Shown here: positions 1 through 5,930 of the stretch, in pieces | Layout: each line of letters opens with the position of its first letter | How positions within the stretch are numbered: position 1 is the first letter of the stretch | DNA from: Actinomycetota bacterium | GTDB taxonomy: Bacteria; Actinomycetota; Acidimicrobiia; Acidimicrobiales; Ilumatobacteraceae | Reading direction: 5' to 3' | Length of the DNA stretch: 5,930 nt | Assembly: GCA_009704065.1 (NCBI GenBank) | Contig: WLEX01000078.1 | Span: 1 to 5,930, forward strand | Made by a program: the position numbers and the translations under genes | The notes under the pieces: model-generated | What the model was told of the DNA's origin: nothing | Seen by the model: only the letters and a program-made list of their open reading frames with translations | Databases searched by the model: none

Positions 1-1
1 A

Positions 2-388
2 TTGCGCCGACGGGGTAACGATGCTCCCACCCAAGCAAGTTACGAAATACCGGTGCAGCTAGATCGATCTGATTTCACCTCACCCGATTCACCGTGGTTA
101 GTAGCAGTGTTTACTTCTGCCACATGCGGTACGTGTGAAGACGTAGCGCAGAAGGCATTAGTGCTTGCTTCACGTGAAGTCGCTGTTGAACGAATCGACT
201 ACACCGTGGCGCCTGCATTGCATCAGCGATACAACATTCAGGCAGTACCAACTTTGGTCATTGCCGATGCACAAGGTGTTGTGCAAAAGGGAATGCTCGG
301 CCCTGTAAAGGCACAAGATTTATGGGCAGCTGTTGCTGAATGTAGAGAGCCTGGAAGCTCGCCCGGTGGTTGTCAGAACCACGTGTAA
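2..388 (+). CDS. Thioredoxin-fold protein, 3' part (5' end outside window)
   Basis: The visible 128 codons encode a thioredoxin-like domain. A beta strand (LVAVFTS, about 33-39) leads into the redox motif C42-G-T-C45. The cis-proline is P83 in AVPTLVIAD, followed by the usual last strands and a C-terminal helix (about 103-113). Thioredoxin-fold proteins of this kind reduce, oxidise or isomerise disulfides, and the substrate cannot be told here. Two further cysteines, C114 and C124, lie in a short Gly/Pro-rich tail after the fold and could form a second pair. The frame is open to the left edge. A TTG at 2 could in principle be a start, but the arginine-rich residues just before the domain look more like the cytoplasm-side end of a lost N-terminal membrane anchor, so I read the gene as truncated by the window. 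It is convergent with ftsH, stop codon against stop codon. The fold call is firm; the anchor is inference. Confidence 0.85.
   Translation: MRRRGNDAPTQASYEIPVQLDRSDFTSPDSPWLVAVFTSATCGTCEDVAQKALVLASREVAVERIDYTVAPALHQRYNIQAVPTLVIADAQGVVQKGMLGPVKAQDLWAAVAECREPGSSPGGCQNHV
366..382. terminator. Possible weak hairpin at the convergent gene ends
   Basis: GTGGTT (366-371) and AACCAC (377-382) form a perfect 6-bp stem around a 5-base loop, four bases before the stop codon of the thioredoxin-like gene and just past the stop of ftsH on the other strand. Neither side is followed by a T tract, so it is not a typical intrinsic terminator. It is the only hairpin I see where both transcripts must end, but it could be chance. 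Confidence 0.25.
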
Positions 389-2308
389 CTAGGCAGTTGC
401 ATCACTTGGCGCAGGAGCGTCAAGGCCTTCTTGCACTAAGCGACCAACTGTTGGTCCGTCGATGGTCTCTTCGATGAGAAGTGCTTCAGCAACAAGCTCA
501 AGGCCGCGGCGATGACGCTCTAAGAATTCATGCGCACGAGCTTCTTGTTCAAGAAGAATGCGAGACACCTCTTCATCGAGAAGCTGTGCGGTGGAATCAC
601 TAAATTCACGACCACTGGTCATGAGATCTTCGCCAAGGAAAACTTGCTGTTGACCACTCCAGGCCATTGGTCCGACTTTGTCGCTCATGCCCCACTCGCG
701 CACCATTCGGCGAGCAATGCCCGTGGCTTGTTCGAGATCGTTTGCTGCTCCACTATTGAGTTGACCGAAGATAATTTTTTCGGCGACGCGTCCACCCATT
801 GCTTTGCAGATGAGGTCTTCGAAGTATTCACGGGAATATGTGTGGCGTTCTTCAGGAAGTGTCCAGGTAACTCCGAGTGCCATGCCACGAGGAAGGATGG
901 TGACCTTATGTAGTGGATCGGAATGGGGGAGGACTGTTGCAAGAACTGCATGTCCACCTTCGTGATATGCCGTTGCACGTTTTTCGTCGGGTGAAAGCAC
1001 CAGGCTCTCGCGACGCGCTCCGAGTACGACTCGATCACGTGCATTTTCGAAGTCGAGACGTTCGATATGTAATTGACCACGACGCACCGCAAACAAGGCC
1101 GCTTCGTTGACCAAGTTGGCAAGGTCTGCACCGCTCATGCCTGGAGTAGCGCGAGCCATTGTGTCGAGATCGACATCTGGCCCCATGCGCTTGTCGCGAG
1201 AATGAACTTTCAGAATTGAAAGACGCTCTTCGTATTCTGGCAATGGCACGATGATCTGGCGATCGAATCGGCCAGGGCGCAAGAGTGCATTGTCGAGAAT
1301 GTCGGGGCGGTTGGTGGCTGCCAAAATGACGATGCCTTCTGTTGCCTCGAAGCCATCCATCTCTGCGAGTAGCTGGTTGAGAGTTTGTTCACGTTCATCG
1401 TGTCCGCCTCCGAGGCCAGCACCACGCTTGCGGCCGATTGAGTCGATCTCATCGATGAAGATAATTGCTTTGCCTAATTTACGGGCTTGTTGAAAGAGGT
1501 CGCGCACGCGACTCGCACCAACACCGACAAACATCTCCATGAAATCTGATCCGGTCACAGATAAAAATCCGACGCCTGCTTCACCAGCAACGGCACGAGC
1601 AAACAGGGTCTTACCGGTTCCTGGGGGGCCGACAAGAAGAATTCCCTTGGGGACTCGAGCTCCAATTTCTTTGAAGCGTTCTGGAGTGCGCAAGAAATCG
1701 ACAACTTCTTTAATTTCTAACTTCACGCCGTCGTAACCAGCAACATCGGCAAATGTGGTGGAGGGCTTGTCGGCTTGGTACGCCTTTGCTTTGCTACGAC
1801 CAACTGACATGATGCTGCCTGCTTGACCCATGGCACGTCGTTGCATCCATACGAAGAATCCCATGACAAAGAGGAACGGCAAGATGACAGGAAGAAGGCT
1901 TGAGATCCAGTTTGCTTGCGGGGTCTTGTAGTCGTAGTCGACCCCCATTTGCTTCAGGAGTTGTTCGTCGGCATCGCTCAAGGAGACTGCTCCGGTGGTG
2001 GTGAACTTGTCGCCTGATTGCAAGGTTCCCGAGATGATATTTGACGCGTTGTTGATGGTGACTTTTTTGACGTCACCATTCTTTACTTGTACGAGAAACT
2101 CGGTATAGCTGAGTTTTTCTCCTGTGGGCTGTGAGAACAGTTGGCTTCCAAAAGCCAGAACCACCACTGCAGCAATGATCGCCCAAATAGCCCACTTGGG
2201 CATGGGGGGTTTGCCCTCGGCGTTTGGCTTGTTATCGCGCAGGCCCTTAATGGGGTTACGCGAAGAGGGGGAACGTGGTGGCGGTGGTGGCGGGGGCATT
2301 TCGCTCAT
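389..2308 (-). CDS. ftsH: ATP-dependent zinc metalloprotease FtsH
   Basis: This 639-aa membrane-anchored AAA+ protease unfolds and degrades misassembled membrane proteins and selected cytosolic regulators, acting as a hexamer on the inner face of the membrane. Seen in order: a proline-rich cytosolic tail with seven consecutive prolines (5-11), TM1 (about 38-57), a small exported domain (58-133), TM2 (about 134-155), then the AAA+ module. That module has Walker A GPPGTGKT (227-234), pore loop FVGVGA (260-265), Walker B IIFIDEID (282-289) and the second region of homology (331-350) with arginine fingers R344 and R347. The protease domain has H449-E-G-G-H453 and a likely third zinc ligand at D524. 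All key residues are present and the length is normal. The ATG at 2308 has an in-frame TAG four codons upstream (2320-2318), so only this ATG or Met4 (2299) can start the protein. No Shine-Dalgarno sequence sits at normal distance. The hpt, tilS and folE genes often found beside ftsH are absent here. Confidence 0.98.
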   Translation of the reverse strand: MSEMPPPPPPPRSPSSRNPIKGLRDNKPNAEGKPPMPKWAIWAIIAAVVVLAFGSQLFSQPTGEKLSYTEFLVQVKNGDVKKVTINNASNIISGTLQSGDKFTTTGAVSLSDADEQLLKQMGVDYDYKTPQANWISSLLPVILPFLFVMGFFVWMQRRAMGQAGSIMSVGRSKAKAYQADKPSTTFADVAGYDGVKLEIKEVVDFLRTPERFKEIGARVPKGILLVGPPGTGKTLFARAVAGEAGVGFLSVTGSDFMEMFVGVGASRVRDLFQQARKLGKAIIFIDEIDSIGRKRGAGLGGGHDEREQTLNQLLAEMDGFEATEGIVILAATNRPDILDNALLRPGRFDRQIIVPLPEYEERLSILKVHSRDKRMGPDVDLDTMARATPGMSGADLANLVNEAALFAVRRGQLHIERLDFENARDRVVLGARRESLVLSPDEKRATAYHEGGHAVLATVLPHSDPLHKVTILPRGMALGVTWTLPEERHTYSREYFEDLICKAMGGRVAEKIIFGQLNSGAANDLEQATGIARRMVREWGMSDKVGPMAWSGQQQVFLGEDLMTSGREFSDSTAQLLDEEVSRILLEQEARAHEFLERHRRGLELVAEALLIEETIDGPTVGRLVQEGLDAPAPSDATA

Positions 2309-2390
2309 TCGTTCATGCTACGGCAGGGGCGTACGACTCTCTCCTCGGCATCGCCGAAAATGCATGTGGGGTTGGTTACGGTTTATTTAT
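2309..2390. other. Divergent intergenic region between ftsH and the DUF3499 gene
   Basis: These 82 bases hold the ftsH leader and must also carry, or lie close to, the start signals of the + strand gene string. A small hairpin (TCGGC at 2345-2349 pairing with GCCGA at 2353-2357) stands directly 5' of a purine run GAGGAGAGAG on the - strand (2346-2337). The run resembles a Shine-Dalgarno sequence but ends 28 nt before the ftsH start. For the + strand I see only a poor -10 candidate (TACGGT, 2377-2382) with no matching -35. It would place transcription at or next to the ATG at 2391, so a leaderless message is possible but unsupported. Confidence 0.6.
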
Positions 2391-2414
2391 ATGGCTAGGC
2401 AGTGCACGAGACAA
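2386..2414 (-). promoter_or_regulatory. Probable sigma70-type promoter of ftsH
   Basis: Read on the - strand, TTGTCT (2414-2409, 4 of 6 to TTGACA) is followed after exactly 17 bases by TATAAA (2391-2386, 5 of 6 to TATAAT). Transcription would begin near 2379, leaving a leader of about 70 nt before the ftsH ATG. The -10 box overlaps the start codon of the divergent DUF3499 gene and the -35 lies inside that gene. The match is by eye with no expression data. Confidence 0.5.
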
Positions 2415-2621
2415 GGGTGTGTCCATGCGGCATCCGTCACCCTCACGTACCAGTACGCCCGTTCCCTCGTCTGGCTCGACAATTTGAGCCCTGAGCGTGA
2501 CCCTCACTCCTATGACTTGTGCGACCAGCACGCCAATCGTTTGACCGCCCCCTCTGGTTGGCACCTCGAAGATCGCCGTCAGCGAATTCACGTGTACAAC
2601 CCTGGTCGCCTCGCCGGATAA
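2391..2621 (+). CDS. DUF3499-family small zinc-ribbon-like protein
   Basis: This 76-aa protein matches what I recall of the actinobacterial DUF3499 family: an N-terminal RQCTRQGC, a central ATLTY-like strand (here VTLTYQYARS, 16-25), then DPHSYDLCDQHANRLTAPSG (37-56) followed by W57. C5 and C10 (CX4C) with C44 and H47 (CX2H) would form a zinc site, and H39 is another possible ligand. The function is unknown; small size and paired metal ligands suggest nucleic-acid or protein binding. It is shorter than the relatives I remember, which carry a longer variable tail. The ATG at 2391 starts directly before the conserved core. An in-frame ATG at 2364 would add nine residues but has no better ribosome site. 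Longer reading frames overlap it on both strands, but only this frame shows family conservation. It ends 5 bases before the CPBP gene and probably opens the operon leading to manB, matching the order I recall in other Actinobacteria. Confidence 0.85.
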   Translation: MARQCTRQGCVHAASVTLTYQYARSLVWLDNLSPERDPHSYDLCDQHANRLTAPSGWHLEDRRQRIHVYNPGRLAG

Positions 2622-2626
2622 CTCCC

Positions 2627-3328
2627 GTGACACACTCGACCTCTGGTCGACCATCTGCACTATCGGTATGGATCTACTGGTTCGGCGCGTTTGTTGTTGC
2701 CAATCTCTTGTCAATCGTTGCTCTCAGTCTTTGTGGAAGCAATGTGGAACCTGTACCAACATGGGTCGTCACAGTCGGGGCCCTTTCTCTGTGGTGTGGA
2801 TACGTTGTGATGACGTTGCGATATTTACATGTTGATGTTCGTGGATTGCCTCAGCGCTTGCAGATGTCGGTGCGTACACGTGATGTTTTCATTGGAGCCC
2901 CTCTCGGTATTGCAAGCCAGTTGATTTTGGTGAATGTGGTCAACTGGCCGCTCTCTCGATTGTTTCCCAATGTGTTTTCCTTTGATGACATTTCTCAGCG
3001 GGCATCGGACCTTGTCGACAACGCTCGTGGTGGGTGGATTGTGGCCCTAGTCCTTGTTGTGGTCGTAGGGGCTCCACTGATTGAAGAAATGGTGTATCGA
3101 GGAGTCGTGCAGCCGGGATTAGTCAGCGCATGGGGCCCCATGGCAGGCATTGTGACCACAGCAGCACTCTTTGCCGCGGTGCATTTGCAACCAATCGAAT
3201 TCCCTGGTCTTTTTGTTTTTGCCTTGGTGCTCGGGTTTGCCCGCCATCGCAGTGACAGACTGGCACTATCCATTGTTGCCCATATGGCATTTAATACAAC
3301 TGGCCTAGCGCTAGTGATGCTCACGTAA
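2627..3328 (+). CDS. CPBP (Abi/Rce1-like) intramembrane glutamic protease
   Basis: This 233-aa polytopic membrane protein has about seven hydrophobic segments (from residue 15 to the end) and the family motifs in the right order: E153-E154-M-V-Y-R158 (EExxxR), F182-A-A-V-H186 (FxxxH) and H219-M-A-F-N223 (HxxxN). Glutamate and histidine form the catalytic centre in Rce1-type relatives, which cleave after prenylated cysteines in eukaryotes; bacterial members are mostly uncharacterised and some protect against bacteriocins. I place the start at GTG 2627. The same frame is open back to 2519, but that stretch is the DUF3499 gene in another frame and gives arginine/proline-rich residues unlike a membrane protein N-terminus. 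The GTG lies 5 bases after the DUF3499 stop with no clear Shine-Dalgarno sequence, which suggests translational reinitiation. It is 7 bases from the GT-C-like gene downstream. The family call is firm; the substrate is unknown. Confidence 0.9.
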   Translation: MTHSTSGRPSALSVWIYWFGAFVVANLLSIVALSLCGSNVEPVPTWVVTVGALSLWCGYVVMTLRYLHVDVRGLPQRLQMSVRTRDVFIGAPLGIASQLILVNVVNWPLSRLFPNVFSFDDISQRASDLVDNARGGWIVALVLVVVVGAPLIEEMVYRGVVQPGLVSAWGPMAGIVTTAALFAAVHLQPIEFPGLFVFALVLGFARHRSDRLALSIVAHMAFNTTGLALVMLT

Positions 3329-3335
3329 GAGATTT

Positions 3336-5807
3336 ATGAATACACATAACGACACCATTGAAACCGACGACATCGACTCAGATATCAGTCGTCGTTCCGA
3401 GTGGGCAGAAACTTTTAAATCAATGAGCACCACAGCTGTGGTACTTGGTGCAACCCTGCTCGTGATTTCAGCATTACACCCAAATCTTATTTTGCGTAAT
3501 AACACTCCTACTGGTGGCGACATGGGCGCACACGTGTGGGGACCTGCTTACTTGCGCGATGTATTGCTTCCTCATTGGCGGCTCACTGGCTGGAGCATGG
3601 ACTGGTACTCGGGCTTGCCCGCGTATCGCTTTTATATGGTGGTACCAGCACTTGCCATTGTGGCTCTCGATGTGTTGTTGCCATACGGGATTGCTTTCAA
3701 GTTGATAGTCGTTGCCGGCCTTGTTGCATTTCCTGCGTGCGCATATGTAATGGGTCGTGTAGCCAAACTCGCGTATCCACTGCCCGAACTAATGGTTGTC
3801 GGCGCCACCATGTTTTTGTTCGATGAGAGTTTCACCATCTATGGGGGAAATATCGCATCGACCATGGCGGGAGAGTTTTCTCACTCCATCGCATTGGCAT
3901 TTTCTCTTGTGGGGTTGGGTTTATTCGCACGCGGTTTAGATGATGGAAAGCATCGCGGATGGGCAGCGGTGTTTATTGCACTCTCAGCCTTGAGTCATGG
4001 AATTGTTTTGATATTCGTCTTCGGTGGGGCAGTGGTGATGTTGCTCATGAAACTTGATCGCCAACGTGTGAAGTTTGGAATTGTCACACTGGGATGTGCA
4101 GTGTTGCTGTCAGCGTTTTGGGTGATCCCCTTCCTTGGTGGTCATTCATTTATGACCGACATGAAATATGGCTCCGAACCTGGTGGTGGTTCATTCAAGA
4201 CCATGTGGGATATGTATTTTCCTCTCAGCACAACCTTCAATATCTTGTTGGTGTCGCTGTCGATTGTTGGGTTTGTTGGCTCTGTGTTTCGTCGACGCTT
4301 TCTTGGCATGTGGATGGGCGTGTACACGCTTATCTTGATGCTGGGAGTCAAAGTTGCACAGGGAGGGCTTCCCGTCATTGGGTTGTTGTGGAACCCGCGC
4401 ATTTTGCCGTTCATCTATTTGTTGCGGTACATGCTGGCTGCTATTGGCGCATATGAAGTGTGGTTGTTTGTTCGACGAAGCATTTTGATTCAAAAGAATC
4501 CATTGCAAATTCCATCGGAACATTCACGCAATGCATCAACTTCTATTTTGTGGACAATCACAGTGTTTTGTTTGGTGGTACTCGGTGTGCGGTATCAGAG
4601 TCTTCCTTTCGGAAAACTCGAATCAAAAACATCTGGCACTAGTTATACGTGGGGTCCACTTTCATTTCCTGCAACTCGCGCTTTTTCCGATGGCTGGGCG
4701 CGCTGGAACTTTGAAGGGTACGAAGGCAAAACTTCGTACGGCGAATACAAAGGCGTTGTCGACCAAATGAGAAGTTTGGGTACTGACCCTGCGCACGGTT
4801 GTGGTCGCGCTTTGTGGGAAAACAGCGGTGATCTCAACAAGTACGGCACCACCATGGCATTGATGTTGTTGCCCTATTGGACCGATGGATGTATTGGTTC
4901 GATGGAAGGGCTGTACTTCGAGGCAGCGGGAACTACTCCGTACCACTTCATTGCAGCGGCTGCGCTCTCTAAGCAGAGCAGTAATCCTGTTCGCGAATTG
5001 CATTACGACAACAACGACGCCGTCAAAGGTGTCGCTTATATGAAGTCGTTAGGTATTCGATACTTCATGGGATACACCCAAGAAGCAATTGCAAAAGCCG
5101 ATGCACAACCAGAACTTACAAAAGTAGCTAACTCGGGACCGTGGCATATTTATGAACTTGCCACCACCACGTTGGTGGAACCGCTATCGGTGCAACCAGT
5201 AGTAGTGAATGAACGACCAGGTGATCGTCGCGAGCGATGGTTAGAAATCGGTTCGTCTTATTTCCAGCATGCCGATGAGTGGGCCGCGCTTCCTGTTGAT
5301 CATGGCCCAGAGGAATGGCAACGCATCGACGTCGCACCCGATGCATCGCGAGCCGTTGGTACGCCAGGTGAGCCAGGTCGAGAAGTGGACATTGTGCAGC
5401 CAACAAAAGCCACGCCGATCAAAACCGTTGCCATAGACCCCGTCAAGGTCAGCAATATTCAGCTTGGTCGAGAATCGATTTCCTTTTCAGTAGATCGTGT
5501 GGGTGCTCCGGTTTTAGTAAAGGTGAGTTACTTTCCCAATTGGAATGTGAAAGGTGCATCGGCTGTCTATCGCGCTGCACCAAACATGATGGTGGTGGTG
5601 CCCACATCGAAAAACGTGACGATGTCGTATGAGCCTTCATCGCTTGATAAATCTTCGTACTTGCTCACTTTTGCTGGCCTTGTTCTCGTGTACTTCTTAT
5701 TCCGTCGTCGGTTTCGTTATGGAGTCGCAATGCCAGGACAAACTGTTCTCATCTCGGAGAGTGAATCAGGCGAAGAAGAGCCATCCGATAGCCTCGAAGA
5801 ACAATGA
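3336..5807 (+). CDS. Large polytopic membrane protein, GT-C glycosyltransferase-like (PTPS-related/YfhO-like)
   Basis: This 823-aa protein starts with an acidic cytosolic segment (1-30) and TM1 (about 33-50). A long first exported loop carries TGGDMGAH (59-66) and WYSGLPAYRFY (90-100). The acidic residue D62 sits where GT-C enzymes keep a catalytic or metal-binding Asp/Glu. A second motif, GGNIASTMAGEFSHS (170-184), resembles the conserved loop of PTPS-related and YfhO membrane proteins. Roughly ten more membrane segments run to about residue 418. Then come a large exported domain (about 420-772) with only two cysteines (C489, C519), a SYFPNWNVKG turn (731-740) typical of the C-terminal part of such proteins, one last TM (about 774-788), a basic RRRFR stop-transfer and a glutamate-rich tail. 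The PTPS name is historical and does not imply pterin chemistry. The likely role is sugar transfer from a polyprenyl-phosphate donor to an envelope acceptor; this is inference. The ATG follows a weak AAGAGA purine run, and the stop overlaps the manB start (ATGA). Confidence 0.8.
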   Translation: MNTHNDTIETDDIDSDISRRSEWAETFKSMSTTAVVLGATLLVISALHPNLILRNNTPTGGDMGAHVWGPAYLRDVLLPHWRLTGWSMDWYSGLPAYRFYMVVPALAIVALDVLLPYGIAFKLIVVAGLVAFPACAYVMGRVAKLAYPLPELMVVGATMFLFDESFTIYGGNIASTMAGEFSHSIALAFSLVGLGLFARGLDDGKHRGWAAVFIALSALSHGIVLIFVFGGAVVMLLMKLDRQRVKFGIVTLGCAVLLSAFWVIPFLGGHSFMTDMKYGSEPGGGSFKTMWDMYFPLSTTFNILLVSLSIVGFVGSVFRRRFLGMWMGVYTLILMLGVKVAQGGLPVIGLLWNPRILPFIYLLRYMLAAIGAYEVWLFVRRSILIQKNPLQIPSEHSRNASTSILWTITVFCLVVLGVRYQSLPFGKLESKTSGTSYTWGPLSFPATRAFSDGWARWNFEGYEGKTSYGEYKGVVDQMRSLGTDPAHGCGRALWENSGDLNKYGTTMALMLLPYWTDGCIGSMEGLYFEAAGTTPYHFIAAAALSKQSSNPVRELHYDNNDAVKGVAYMKSLGIRYFMGYTQEAIAKADAQPELTKVANSGPWHIYELATTTLVEPLSVQPVVVNERPGDRRERWLEIGSSYFQHADEWAALPVDHGPEEWQRIDVAPDASRAVGTPGEPGREVDIVQPTKATPIKTVAIDPVKVSNIQLGRESISFSVDRVGAPVLVKVSYFPNWNVKGASAVYRAAPNMMVVVPTSKNVTMSYEPSSLDKSSYLLTFAGLVLVYFLFRRRFRYGVAMPGQTVLISESESGEEEPSDSLEEQ

Positions 5808-5930
5808 AGACAGACCCCTCAGTCCTTGACCACATTGTCAAGGCCTACGACATTCGTGGCACAACTCCCGATCAAATGAACGACGATGTCGCGTTTGCTC
5901 TCGGAATTGCATTTGCCGACTTCGTATCCG
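5804..5930 (+). CDS. manB: Phosphomannomutase/phosphoglucomutase, N-terminal part (3' end outside window)
   Basis: The first 42 codons read MKTDPSVLDHIVKAYDIRGT and onward. KAYDIRGT (13-20) is the N-terminal signature of the alpha-D-phosphohexomutase superfamily, and the following PDQMN plus a helix with ALGIAFADF is typical of actinobacterial ManB/PMM-type enzymes. These interconvert mannose-6-phosphate and mannose-1-phosphate (often glucose phosphates too), feeding GDP-mannose synthesis in the cytosol. The catalytic phosphoserine loop, metal-binding loop and sugar-specificity loop lie beyond the edge, so mannose against glucose preference cannot be read here. The ATG overlaps the stop of the upstream GT-C-like gene by ATGA, a sign of translational coupling; no strong separate ribosome site is seen. 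The superfamily is near certain, while the manB symbol rests on signature and context. Confidence 0.88.
   Translation, partial: MKTDPSVLDHIVKAYDIRGTTPDQMNDDVAFALGIAFADFVS

Noticed and set aside
530..1131. Open frames within ftsH on both strands (530-913, 913-1110 and 1131-685)
   Set aside because: They are shadows of the ftsH protease domain, with no recognisable motifs, while the ftsH frame is fully conserved there.
2055..2079. Perfect 8-bp inverted repeat ATGGTGAC/GTCACCAT around a 9-base loop with a T run
   Set aside because: It lies inside the ftsH exported-domain coding region. A repeat of this size is expected about once by chance in a window this long.
2519..2626. N-terminal extension of the CPBP protein (36 extra residues)
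   Set aside because: The stretch is Arg/Pro/Ser-rich and coincides with the DUF3499 gene in another frame. The GTG at 2627 gives a compact N-terminus just before the first membrane segment.
2376..2714. A 112-codon open frame on the - strand upstream of ftsH with protein-like composition
   Set aside because: It is the antisense of the DUF3499 core and the 5' end of the CPBP gene. It shows no family motif, ends in AT-rich codons within the ftsH promoter, and has no ribosome site.
2627..3328. CPBP protein as a bacteriocin-immunity or phage-defence gene
   Set aside because: No bacteriocin, toxin or defence gene is nearby. The neighbours are housekeeping or envelope genes, so a defence role has no contextual support.
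1..5930. Mobile elements, CRISPR arrays, tRNA or rRNA genes, tandem repeats
   Set aside because: I saw no direct repeats, terminal inverted repeats, transposase motifs, spaced repeat units or RNA gene signatures. The space is almost fully taken up by six protein genes.

Overview
The window most likely comes from an actinobacterium of moderate GC content, possibly an aquatic member of the Acidimicrobiia. The best evidence is a small DUF3499-type zinc-ribbon gene and the start of a ManB-type phosphomannomutase on the same strand. From memory, these two are neighbours in many Actinobacteria (Rv3258c-Rv3257c in Mycobacterium tuberculosis). The class-level placement is a guess. No mobile element, CRISPR array, tRNA or rRNA is visible, and coding density is very high, with no gene-free stretch over 100 bases.

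Layout. At the left edge is the 3' part of a thioredoxin-fold gene on the + strand (2-388, CGTC active site). It runs head-on into a complete ftsH on the - strand (2308-389), and the two stop codons touch with no base between them. An 82-base divergent gap (2309-2390) separates ftsH from a + strand gene string that continues past the right edge. That string is a 76-aa DUF3499 protein (2391-2621), a CPBP-family intramembrane glutamic protease (GTG start at 2627, to 3328), an 823-aa polytopic GT-C-like membrane protein (3336-5807), and the first 42 codons of a phosphomannomutase/phosphoglucomutase (from 5804). The spacings are 5 bases, 7 bases and an ATGA overlap, so these four genes are probably one operon.

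How they may work together. ManB-type enzymes supply mannose-1-phosphate, which leads to GDP-mannose and polyprenyl-phosphate-mannose. Polyprenyl-phosphate sugars are the usual donors for GT-C membrane glycosyltransferases. The translational coupling of a GT-C-like protein to manB therefore suggests an envelope mannosylation function, but this is inference from context. FtsH is the housekeeping membrane AAA+ protease and has its own plausible promoter, which lies inside the first codons of the divergent DUF3499 gene. The main points of novelty are the compact DUF3499-CPBP-GT-C-manB arrangement and the small DUF3499 gene, which competing longer reading frames on both strands could hide.
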